From the NCBI GenBank assembly GCA_910587255.1, contig CAJUKT010000105.1, positions 1 through 44,009 of the forward strand: a stretch of 44,009 bases of DNA, written 5' to 3'. The notes under the pieces are model-generated. The model saw nothing but the letters and a program-made list of their open reading frames with translations, had not been told where the DNA came from and did not search any database. Position 1 is the first letter of the stretch; the number at the start of each line of letters is the position of its first letter. Of this stretch, positions 22,160 to 29,430 are shown piece by piece. Source of the stretch: an uncultured Oscillospiraceae bacterium. GTDB taxonomy: Bacteria > Bacillota > Clostridia > Oscillospirales > Oscillospiraceae. A program made the position numbers and the translations under genes.

Positions 22160-22672
22160 TCAGCGCTCCAATTTAATCAGTGAGACCGGGCAATCCTTCG
22201 GACTTTTTAAGCTCTCCCGATGCCAGCGGCCATAGATGGAGAATACCTTTTTCACTGTTTCCAGTTCCTTTGGACTAATGCTGTCCAGAAGATGAAATAA
22301 TTCGTCAAAAATCGCCGCTTTCATCTGCTGGGAATAGCGCTCATACTCCTCCAGGCCCAGCGGCGACACCATGAGGATAATATCCTTTCGGTTTCCCTCC
22401 CGGTGATATTTCTCAAGCAGGCCCTTATCCACCAGCTTCCGCACATATTTGGAGAGGGTGGCCTGGCTGAGGCCAAGCCGTTCGGCGTACCATTTCATAT
22501 TTTTGTGCTGCTCGGCATATTCCAGGATGTGCTCCATGATCTGCACCTCATAGGGGGAAAAGCGGATTTTATCGCCAAAGAGCTCCGTTTTGCAGATTTG
22601 GGAATAGCCGTTGGCGGAGCGGTAAAAGTCCCCGACGATATCCCGGTACGCACCCATCCATTCCAATTTCAT
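22160..22672 (-). CDS. MarR-family transcriptional regulator
   Basis: A 170-residue DNA-binding repressor or sensor. The winged helix is clear at about residues 58-110: MKWYAERLGLSQATLSKYVRKLVDKGLLEKYHREGNRKDIILMVSPLG. Flanking helices would form the dimer interface. It is divergent from the membrane hydrolase at 22882, with a shared 209-base control region that contains both promoters and a perfect inverted repeat, so regulation of itself and the hydrolase is likely. It is the first chromosomal gene next to the ICE junction. Start: ATG at 22672 with a modest GGAAGG signal. Confidence 0.9.
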   Translation of the reverse strand: MKLEWMGAYRDIVGDFYRSANGYSQICKTELFGDKIRFSPYEVQIMEHILEYAEQHKNMKWYAERLGLSQATLSKYVRKLVDKGLLEKYHREGNRKDIILMVSPLGLEEYERYSQQMKAAIFDELFHLLDSISPKELETVKKVFSIYGRWHRESLKSPKDCPVSLIKLER

Positions 22673-22705
22673 CTTGCGCTGTCCTTCCTTTTTTGTGGTT
22701 TGTTT

Positions 22706-22734
22706 ATTATATCATACGAGAAAGCGGCTGTAAA
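22706..22734 (-). promoter_or_regulatory. Promoter of the marR-type gene
   Basis: TTTACA (22729-22734) and TATAAT (22706-22711) on the minus strand are separated by exactly 17 bases. The start site would be about 25-30 bases ahead of the ATG. Confidence 0.75.
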
Positions 22735-22740
22735 CCCACG

Positions 22741-22766
22741 CTGTTTTGGCAAGTCTTACAAAACAG
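22741..22766. promoter_or_regulatory. Candidate MarR operator
   Basis: CTGTTTTG (22741-22748) and CAAAACAG (22759-22766) form a perfect inverted repeat with a ten-base spacer, lying between the two divergent promoters. MarR proteins usually bind palindromes of this size. Confidence 0.5.
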
Positions 22767-22794
22767 GGGTTGATTTTTTGTACAGAATAAATGC

Positions 22795-22823
22795 TTGCCA
22801 GCAGAAAGTATTTGTTCTATACT
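22795..22823 (+). promoter_or_regulatory. Promoter of the membrane hydrolase gene
   Basis: TTGCCA (22795-22800) and TATACT (22818-22823) are separated by exactly 17 bases. The start site falls near 22830, giving a leader of about 50 bases with GAGGGGAG ahead of the ATG. Confidence 0.75.
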
Positions 22824-22881
22824 GTTAATAGTTTCTTTACAAAGCCGTTGAATTCGAGCCAAGAGAGGGGAGTATTTTGTT

Positions 22882-24711
22882 ATGGAGAAGACCAAAAAAA
22901 CAGCGCAAATCATCCTGTGCATTTCCCTGGCGCTGATGCTGCTGTGCGGCATCGTGGTAAACGCCGTACAGACCAGCGGCGGCAAGGTGGCCATGCGTGA
23001 GCTGACCATCGAGACCGACAGCGGCTACACCATGTCGGCCTATCTGCTGGTACCCAAGACCGCCACGGCGGAAAACCCAGCCCCCGCCATTGTCACCAGC
23101 CACGGATATCTGAACAACAAGGAGATGACCGACGCCAACTATGTGGAGCTTGCCCGCCGGGGCTTTGTGGTCCTGGCCATCGACCAGCCCGACCACGGCG
23201 ACTCGGATGTGACCCCCGACTTCTTCATCCTCGCGCCGGACGGTGTGTACCAGGGCGTCCTTGCCCTGAGCCGGATGCCCTTTGTGGACACCTCGCGCAT
23301 CGGTGTCACCGGCCACTCCATGGGTAGCTGGTCCGTCAACGCAGCCATTCAAGCGGATAACCTGAACGAAACCCCGCTGATTGCCGCCGCGCTCATCCAC
23401 TGCAATGACCCGCTGTACCAGGACGCCGACGGCAATTTCGCTAATCCCTATGGAAGCCGCGATGTGGCCGTGATCTCCGCCATATATGATGAATTTTTTG
23501 GCACCTCCGTCAGCGCGGACGGCCAGCCCCTCAGCTCCCCCTACTTTATGGAGACCGCCACCGCCCAGACCTTCCTGAATTTCGGCCGCAATCCCGCCGA
23601 GTCGGAGGTCCGGGAGGCGTACACCGAATATCGTGAGGATGTGGACGGGAAGGAAACCCTGCGCATCGTTTACCGTCCCCCCATCATCCACCCCTGGTCC
23701 CATTTCTCTGCGCGCTCCGAGTCCTATATCTGCGACTTTTTTTCCAAAACTTTGAGCGCCCCCAATCCCATTGATCCGAACAACCAGGTCTGGCAGTGGA
23801 AGGAAGCGTTTAACTTTGTGGGCGTGATTGGCTTTGTGCTTTTCCTGTGCTCCTTTACCACGCTGCTGGTCTTTACCCCCACCTTCGCCTGTCTCCGTGC
23901 GGACGAGACGGTGAAGCCCATGCCGGTCAAGGACAAGACAGGGAAGCTCTGGTTTTGGCTCTCCCTGGCGGCAGGCTCCGTATTCGGCAGCCTTGTCTAC
24001 CTGACTTTGGTGAACATGGGTAATTCCATGGCCGTGGCCCAGGGCGAGGCCATGGGCTTGGGGCTCTGGTCCACCGCTTGCGGCCTGTTTACCATCCTCA
24101 GCATGGCTGTGTACTACTTTGTTTACGGCAAAAAGAACGGCCTGGACTTGGCGGAGCGCGGCGTAAAGATGCCGCTGAAGAAACTGGGGCTGAGCGTTCT
24201 GCTGGCGCTGATTGTGGTCACCGTGGGCTACGGCCTGGTGTTTGTGGAGGACTATTTCTTCCTTGCGGACTTCCGCCTCTGGACGCTTGCCATCAAGGCA
24301 TTTGAGCTGCCCATCCTGCGCTACCTGCCCTATGTGCTGCTCTTCTTCACCTACTACATTGCCATTTCCGTCGCCACCAACTGCTTCAATTATAATGACA
24401 TTGGCGGCAAGGCAAACGGCGTGATCTGTGCGCTGTTCGCCGCCCTGCCTGCGGTGGTGCTGCCCGCAATTCAGTACGGCACCTATTATTCAACCAACCA
24501 TATGATGTGGTTCCAGCGGACCATGGCTGACCCCAATTACCCCATGTATGTCCTCTGGCTCTTCCCCATCATTCTGATCCTGTTCGGCTCCACGCTGGTG
24601 ACCCGCGTTATTTACAAGCACACCAAGAACCCCTATATCGCCGGGATCATCAATGCCCTGATCGTTGGCCTGCTCACGATTACCAACACCTGCTCGGTGT
24701 TTGTGGGCTAG
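22882..24711 (+). CDS. Membrane-embedded alpha/beta hydrolase
   Basis: A 609-residue protein made of two parts. After an N-terminal membrane anchor (about 8-28), residues 35-300 form an alpha/beta hydrolase (dienelactone-hydrolase/acyl-esterase type): SHGYL oxyanion region at 73, LAIDQPDHGDSD at 98-109, and the nucleophile elbow GHSMGS with Ser146. His in the IIHPWSHF segment is a candidate third residue. From about 310 to the end there are seven to eight transmembrane helices with no transporter motif that I recognise. The hydrolase would face outside. The substrate is unknown; regulation by the divergent MarR suggests response to a small lipophilic compound. Confidence 0.85.
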   Translation: MEKTKKTAQIILCISLALMLLCGIVVNAVQTSGGKVAMRELTIETDSGYTMSAYLLVPKTATAENPAPAIVTSHGYLNNKEMTDANYVELARRGFVVLAIDQPDHGDSDVTPDFFILAPDGVYQGVLALSRMPFVDTSRIGVTGHSMGSWSVNAAIQADNLNETPLIAAALIHCNDPLYQDADGNFANPYGSRDVAVISAIYDEFFGTSVSADGQPLSSPYFMETATAQTFLNFGRNPAESEVREAYTEYREDVDGKETLRIVYRPPIIHPWSHFSARSESYICDFFSKTLSAPNPIDPNNQVWQWKEAFNFVGVIGFVLFLCSFTTLLVFTPTFACLRADETVKPMPVKDKTGKLWFWLSLAAGSVFGSLVYLTLVNMGNSMAVAQGEAMGLGLWSTACGLFTILSMAVYYFVYGKKNGLDLAERGVKMPLKKLGLSVLLALIVVTVGYGLVFVEDYFFLADFRLWTLAIKAFELPILRYLPYVLLFFTYYIAISVATNCFNYNDIGGKANGVICALFAALPAVVLPAIQYGTYYSTNHMMWFQRTMADPNYPMYVLWLFPIILILFGSTLVTRVIYKHTKNPYIAGIINALIVGLLTITNTCSVFVG

Positions 24712-25077
24712 GGCTTGTTTGAAATTGACGATATGCCCAGTGGCAGGGGATTTTCGAACAGCGTCTAATTAAGCAGCGTCACTTTTACTAAATAAAGCAG
24801 GCGAGAAGGCCGGCACTTCTTTACGGAGTGCCGGCCTTCGGCTGGTCTGTGTAGAAATTTTGTTTGGATGGCATTTTCCCTTGCTCCGCAGGTGTTTCTA
24901 AAACTGCTTTTCTATTTCCTCTGCGGAAGCGTGGGGCGAAAATGAGACAGCGGCGGCGAGTGAAAAACCAAGCTCGCCGCCGCTTTAAATATGCCGGTTT
25001 ATAGGACTTTATTTTCGGTATACTGAACGCAGAATATAGGGAGGGCAAAGCTCCTCCGGCTGAAAGGAGCGTTCAAT
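24712..25077. other. Non-coding gap with two long perfect palindromic hairpins
   Basis: AAGGCCGGCACT (24806-24817) pairs with AGTGCCGGCCTT (24827-24838), and AGCGGCGGCGAG (24949-24960) pairs with CTCGCCGCCGCT (24973-24984). The first probably ends the hydrolase transcript; the second is followed by TTTAAAT. TATACT near 25019 could be the -10 box for the small gene that follows, but no good -35 box stands at the right distance. No gene is visible here. Confidence 0.5.
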
Positions 25078-25194
25078 ATGTACGAGATGGAATTTGTGCG
25101 GGGCCATGTGGAGGTCTATCTGGACGGCACGTTCTGCTTTTCTGCGGACACCCGGGGCGAGGCGGAGCGGGAGATTGAGCAGCTGACGGCGTAA
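25078..25194 (+). CDS. 38-residue small protein, unknown function
   Basis: The short frame begins with ATG at 25078 preceded by AAAGGAG at eight bases, one of the better ribosome binding sites in the window. It encodes an acidic soluble peptide starting MYEMEFVRGHVEVYLDG and ending EAEREIEQLTA, with a predicted beta hairpin and a C-terminal helix. It ends where the repeat tract begins. I recognise no family. Its good initiation signal and sensible composition argue that it is real. Confidence 0.6.
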   Translation: MYEMEFVRGHVEVYLDGTFCFSADTRGEAEREIEQLTA

Positions 25195-25524
25195 AGCCGC
25201 TGTGCTCCAAACTCCCGCCCCTATGGGGCTATCCTCGCGCTTCTTAGTTGTCACGCTCGGATTGGCCCCATTGCGGGGCGGCTTCCCTCCGCTTTGGGCA
25301 AAACCCGGTCCCATTGCATGGGCCCTGGGCTTTTGCCTGCGTTGCGGTCCATCCGCCCCTATGGGGCTATCCTCGCGCTTCTTGGCTGTCACGCTCGGAT
25401 TGGCCCCATTGCGGGGCGGCTTCCCTCCGCTTTGGGCAAAACCCGGTCCCATTGCATGGGTCCTGGGCTTTTGCCTGCGCTGCGGTCCACCCGCCCCTAT
25501 GGGGCTATCCTCGCGCTTCTTGGC
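25195..25524 (-). repeat. Stop-codon-linked repeat tract A (138-bp units, about 2.4 copies) behind htrA
   Basis: Read on the minus strand, the tract starts directly after the htrA stop. AGAAGCGCG stands at 25520-25512, 25382-25374 and 25244-25236, giving a 138-base period. The first two units are nearly identical and the third is partial. Each unit holds GGGTGGACCGCAG, GGTTTTGCCC, GCGGAGGGAAGCCGC and ends in GAGCGTGAC. Related tracts follow mazF and pheS. Long frames cross the tract on both strands but lack initiation signals, so I treat it as non-coding. Confidence 0.8.
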
Positions 25525-26925
25525 TTACCAGCCGAAGAAGCGGCTCCAGGGGAAGCTGTTGAAGAACTCGTCGCCGCCGTCCCCGCCGTAGGGGTACTGG
25601 CCTCCGTAATTGCCGCTGGAGGTGGGCTGGGGGGCGGGGTCCTGGGGGAGGACCTGTCCGCCGGTCTCCTGGGTGTTGTTCTCCTGCTCGTCAAAGGTGA
25701 TGCTCAGGGTGAGCGTCTCGCCCATGCGGTACACCGTGAGCTGGGCGGTCTGTCCCGCTTTATAGCGGTTCTTTACCGACACCATCTGGTTCATGTCGGT
25801 GATGTCGGTGTCGTCCATCTTGACGATGACATCGCCCTGCCGGAGCCCCGCTTTTTGGGCGCAGGAGCCCTCCTCCACGCTGGTCACCACAGCGCCCTGG
25901 GGGAAGCCGAAGCGCCGCTGGTCGGTCTCGCCCACGGTCTCCACAGTGATGCCCATGTAGGGCCGGCCGGTGACGTAGCCGTACTCCATGAAGTCGGTGA
26001 CGATGCCCACGATATCATTGATGGGGATGGCGAAGCCGATACCCTCAATGGAGGCTTGGGAGGACTGGCCGTTGTTGGACAGCTTGGCGGAGGTGATGCC
26101 CACCACCCGGCCATAGCTGTCAAAGAGGGGGCCGCCGGAGTTGCCGGAGTTGATGGTGCAGTCGGTCTGGATCATGTTGGTCATCACGGTGCCGTCGCTC
26201 ATGGTGATGGACCGCCCGGTGGAGGACACGTGGCCGGAGGTCTGGGAGAAGGACAGGGTGCCCAGGGCGTTGCCGATGGTACACACCTGCTCGCCCACCA
26301 CCAGATCGTCGGAGTCGCCCAGCACCACCGGCTTCAGGCCGGATACGCCGTCGATCTTCAGCACCGCCACATCGTTGAGCTCCTCGCCGCCCACCAGCTT
26401 GGCGTCGTAGGTGTCGCCGTTGTTCAGGGTCACCTTGATGGAGCTGGCGCCGTCGATGACGTGGTAGTTGGTGACAATGTAGCCGTCCTCGCTGATGATA
26501 AAGCCGGAGCCCGCCCCGGAGCTCTCATACTGGTACCAGCCCTGCTGGGTCACCGCCGTCACCGAGATGCACACGCAGGAATCGGTGTAGGCGGCGCTGA
26601 TCTCACTGAGGCTCATGGGGGTGAGGCCGTCGGCCTGCCGCACCTTGACGGCGGTGGGGTCCACCTCGTTGCGGTAGATGGTGGTCTCCGGCTTGGGACT
26701 GCTGGTGAGGGCGCTGTAGGCCGCCGCGCCGCCCACCCCTGCGCCGCCCCCGGCCAGTGCGCAGCACAGCACCAGTGCCACCGCCTTGCCCGCGCCGCTC
26801 TTTTTCTTTTTGGGGGGCTGGGGGGGTGTGGGGGGGACCTGCTGGGGCTGCTCCCAGGGGTCGGAGGGCTGGGAATAGCTGAAATGGTACACGCCGTTGC
26901 TGTCAAATCCATTTTGATCGTTCAT
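25525..26925 (-). CDS. htrA: HtrA/DegP-type membrane serine protease
   Basis: A 466-residue S1C protease. A cytoplasmic Pro/Gln-rich N-terminus with a Lys run (39-43) precedes one transmembrane helix (about 47-72). The trypsin-like domain has the triad His155 (NYHVID), Asp185 (LNDVAVL) and Ser263 (GNSGGPLF). A PDZ domain (about 325-420) has the usual GAVVTSVEEGSCAQKAGLRQGDVIVKMDD. The tail is Gly/Tyr/Gln-rich and ends in FFGW. Role: degradation or rescue of misfolded exported proteins at the outer face of the membrane. Start: ATG with AAAGGAG eight bases upstream. The repeat tract A begins right after its stop. Confidence 0.95.
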   Translation of the reverse strand: MNDQNGFDSNGVYHFSYSQPSDPWEQPQQVPPTPPQPPKKKKSGAGKAVALVLCCALAGGGAGVGGAAAYSALTSSPKPETTIYRNEVDPTAVKVRQADGLTPMSLSEISAAYTDSCVCISVTAVTQQGWYQYESSGAGSGFIISEDGYIVTNYHVIDGASSIKVTLNNGDTYDAKLVGGEELNDVAVLKIDGVSGLKPVVLGDSDDLVVGEQVCTIGNALGTLSFSQTSGHVSSTGRSITMSDGTVMTNMIQTDCTINSGNSGGPLFDSYGRVVGITSAKLSNNGQSSQASIEGIGFAIPINDIVGIVTDFMEYGYVTGRPYMGITVETVGETDQRRFGFPQGAVVTSVEEGSCAQKAGLRQGDVIVKMDDTDITDMNQMVSVKNRYKAGQTAQLTVYRMGETLTLSITFDEQENNTQETGGQVLPQDPAPQPTSSGNYGGQYPYGGDGGDEFFNSFPWSRFFGW

Positions 26926-27009
26926 GGAGGGGTCTCCTTTCCAATTCCGTATAGTATGCCATCATGTTCATGGCCGGGGCGGCCGCTGTGCGCCGCTCCC
27001 CTGCCGCTG

Positions 27010-27037
27010 AGCATAAGATACTACGAAATTGTGTCAA
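27010..27037 (-). promoter_or_regulatory. Possible promoter of htrA
   Basis: On the minus strand TTGACA (27032-27037) is followed after 16 bases by TATGCT (27010-27015). The leader to the ATG would be about 80 bases. The 189-base gap holds nothing else that I can identify. Confidence 0.5.
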
Positions 27038-27114
27038 AAGTATGTCATAGGCCCGAAATGATTTTGAACTTACGCTGAAAAAACGCTGAAAAGCGCGGCC
27101 GGAAAGGGACGGGA

Positions 27115-28293
27115 TCAGCGCTGCGTTTTACGCCCCGAGCGCAAAATGGCGTTGATATCCCGGGCGGCCAGGGCGAGATCGTCCAGCACCGGGCGGAAGA
27201 TGCCCAGCTTGGCCAGATTGATGCAAACCAGCAGCAGCAGCGGCCCCACCACCATGCCCAGCACGCCCCCGGCCTGCATCCCCACATAGATGCCCACCAG
27301 GGACAGGATGGGGGACAGCCCGGTTTGGTCGCCTAAAATCTTGGGCTCGGCAAACTGCCGGAACAGGGCGATGACGCCCCACACCGCCATGAGGGCGGCG
27401 GCCTCGCCGTATTGGCCCAGGATCATGTCCACCACCGCCCAGGGGACCATCACCGTGCCCGAGCCGATGATGGGCACAAAGTCCAGCACCGACAGGCCGA
27501 GGGCCAGCAGCAGGCCGTAGGGCTGGCCCATGAGGAAAAAGCCGGCGGACAGGATGGCGAACACCCCGGCGGACAGGATGAGCTGGCTCTTCACATAGCC
27601 GCCGAAGGCGCTCATGAAGATGCCCTTCACCGAGCCGCAGAAATCCCGGGCCATGGCGGGCACCCGGTCGGTGAGCTCAAAGCGCAGCCGGGGGTAGTCC
27701 CCGGTAATGAAGTAGCTGGCCATCATGAATACCACCAGCGCCACGGCGAAATTGGACACGCTGGCCGCCATAGAGGGGGCCTGCCCCGCCATCTCGGTGA
27801 GCCAGCCGGAGAAGTCCAGCCCGCGCACCCAGCCGATGAATGCGTCCGTCAGATCCTCGCTGGTGGCGAGCACCCCCTGGGGCAGCAGGCCGCCCAGCCC
27901 CTCCAGCCAGCCGCCCACGCTGTTGACCACCCCCACCAGACCGTTTAGCAGCTCGTCCAGCAGGGACTGGCGGTTGTCGAAGAGCATACGCACCTGATCT
28001 ACGGCGATCCAGCCCAGGCCGAAGAGAACCCCGCCGATGACGGCGAACACCAGCACCACCAGCACCAGGGACACCGTCTTGCGGGAGAGGCGGGTCCTGC
28101 GCTGGAGCCAGCGCACCGCCGGGTTCAGCACCCAGGCCAGCACCAGCGCGAACAGGAAGGGGCTGAGCAGCGAGGCCAGGGGCAGCCCCACAAAGACAAA
28201 CAGCGCCGCCCCGCCCAGGGCCAGCGCCCCCCGCAATCCCAGCCGCAGCCAGAGCTGCGCCCGTTCCCTCCAGGTGAGCGGCGAATATTCCAT
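27115..28293 (-). CDS. AI-2E family transporter
   Basis: A 392-residue integral membrane protein of the AI-2E/PerM family. It has about seven to eight transmembrane helices, with two near the N-terminus (about 20-60), one at about 72-92, a periplasm-like loop (about 100-160), and a cluster from 175 to the end. The family signature is seen in the C-terminal part, DFVPIIGSGTVMVPWAVVDMILGQYGEA and PKILGDQTGLSPILSLVGIYVGMQAGGVLGMVVGPLLL. Members export autoinducer-2 or exchange ions; the substrate here is unknown. Start: ATG with AAGGAGG upstream. It follows the AEC transporter by 25 bases, so the two form an operon. Confidence 0.92.
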   Translation of the reverse strand: MEYSPLTWRERAQLWLRLGLRGALALGGAALFVFVGLPLASLLSPFLFALVLAWVLNPAVRWLQRRTRLSRKTVSLVLVVLVFAVIGGVLFGLGWIAVDQVRMLFDNRQSLLDELLNGLVGVVNSVGGWLEGLGGLLPQGVLATSEDLTDAFIGWVRGLDFSGWLTEMAGQAPSMAASVSNFAVALVVFMMASYFITGDYPRLRFELTDRVPAMARDFCGSVKGIFMSAFGGYVKSQLILSAGVFAILSAGFFLMGQPYGLLLALGLSVLDFVPIIGSGTVMVPWAVVDMILGQYGEAAALMAVWGVIALFRQFAEPKILGDQTGLSPILSLVGIYVGMQAGGVLGMVVGPLLLLVCINLAKLGIFRPVLDDLALAARDINAILRSGRKTQR

Positions 28294-28318
28294 ACGAGCT
28301 TCCTCCTTCGCTTACAGT

Positions 28319-29248
28319 TCAGCCCCCCGCGAAAAGCTGGGCCAGCACCGCCGCCAGGGGCAGGGTGACAAGGCACAGCAGGGTGGACAGGGTGACCTGC
28401 CGGGCGGCCAGGTCGGCGTCCTTGCCCATGCTCTGGGCAAAGAGGCTGGTGGCGCCGGCGGTGGGACAGCCGGCCAGGATCACCGCCGCCACGTAGATCA
28501 TGGGGTCGATGTGGAAGGGCAGCAGCGCCAGCCCGGTCAGCAGCGGGATGCCCAGCAGCTTGACGGCGGACACCAGGTAGAGCTTTTTGACGGAAAAGAC
28601 GGCGGGCAGGTCGGCCTGGGCCATCTGGCCGCCGATGACCACCATGGCCAGGGGGGTATTCAGGCTGCCGAGGTAGCCCACCGCGTCGTCCACCGGGCCG
28701 GGCAGGCGCCAGCCGGTGAAAAACAGCGCCATCCCGCCCACAAGGCCCAGCACGCCGGGGTTGAGCACCACCCGCTTCAGGGACAGCCGGGCCCGCCCGC
28801 CGATGAGCGCCTGTCCGTGGGTCCAGGTGGCGGTGTTGAAGATGGCCAGGCCCACCACGGCGATCATCATGGCCTCGTCTCCCAGGGCGGACTGGATCAG
28901 GGGCAGGCCCATGAAGCCGGTATTGCCGTACACCGCGGCAAAGCGCAGGATGCCCCGGTGCTCCTCTCCCTCCCGGGGGAAGAGCAGCTGGGAGAGCAGC
29001 ATATACAGCGCGTACACCCCCGCCATCGCCGCCAGGGAGGAGAGCAGCTGGCCCTGGCTGTGGGGGGTGCGCTCCACCTCGAAGGAGGTGAGCATGATGC
29101 ACGGCGTGACCACATACAGCAGAATCCGGGACACCTGGGACAGGGCGGCCCCGGTCAAAAGGCCCGCGCGGCCAAAGCCGAAGCCCACCGACATGAGCAA
29201 AAACAGGGTGAGCACGCTGCCCCCCACCACCCAAAACGCGTCGAGCAT
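28319..29248 (-). CDS. AEC (auxin efflux carrier) family permease
   Basis: A 309-residue membrane protein with about ten transmembrane helices. Typical AEC features are visible: an N-terminal half ending in YGNTGFMGLPLIQSALGDEAM, and a C-terminal half with VVIGGQMAQAD and AVILAGCPTAGATSLFAQSMGKDADLAARQVTLSTLLCLVTLPL. Bacterial members transport malate, malonate or related organic acids. Start: ATG with GAGGAAG upstream. It is the first gene of the pair with the AI-2E transporter, transcribed from a well-formed promoter that shares its -35 zone with the divergent protease gene. Confidence 0.93.
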   Translation of the reverse strand: MLDAFWVVGGSVLTLFLLMSVGFGFGRAGLLTGAALSQVSRILLYVVTPCIMLTSFEVERTPHSQGQLLSSLAAMAGVYALYMLLSQLLFPREGEEHRGILRFAAVYGNTGFMGLPLIQSALGDEAMMIAVVGLAIFNTATWTHGQALIGGRARLSLKRVVLNPGVLGLVGGMALFFTGWRLPGPVDDAVGYLGSLNTPLAMVVIGGQMAQADLPAVFSVKKLYLVSAVKLLGIPLLTGLALLPFHIDPMIYVAAVILAGCPTAGATSLFAQSMGKDADLAARQVTLSTLLCLVTLPLAAVLAQLFAGG

Positions 29249-29301
29249 GGTATGTCTTCCTCTCTGTGCGGCCTGTGTTCATGTTAACCGCGTAATACGG
29301 T

Positions 29302-29330
29302 ATTATAAGCCCATCTGGCCGCATTGACAA
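29302..29330 (-). promoter_or_regulatory. Promoter of the AEC/AI-2E transporter operon
   Basis: On the minus strand TTGTCA (29325-29330) and TATAAT (29302-29307) are 17 bases apart. The -35 box overlaps that of the divergent promoter. Confidence 0.8.
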
Positions 29331-29352
29331 GGGCGAATCTTTCCGATATACT
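29324..29352 (+). promoter_or_regulatory. Promoter of the lipoprotein protease gene
   Basis: TTGACA (29324-29329) and TATACT (29347-29352) are 17 bases apart, a near-consensus housekeeping promoter. Its -35 box shares five bases with that of the divergent transporter operon. Confidence 0.8.
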
Positions 29353-29430
29353 ATTTATTTAATACCAACCCGTCTAAATTGTCAAACATAGGCGGTCCAT
29401 CCGCCGCACGGAAGAAAGGAGCGAGATTCC

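Noticed and set aside
25009..25452. Open frames through the repeat tract at 25195-25524 on both strands
   Set aside because: They follow the 138-base period (a multiple of three) and lack initiation signals; the peptide is only the translated repeat.
25195..25524. CRISPR array
   Set aside because: The repeats are 138 bases long and directly adjacent, with no unique spacers; the 18-bp repeats at 29536 are coding.
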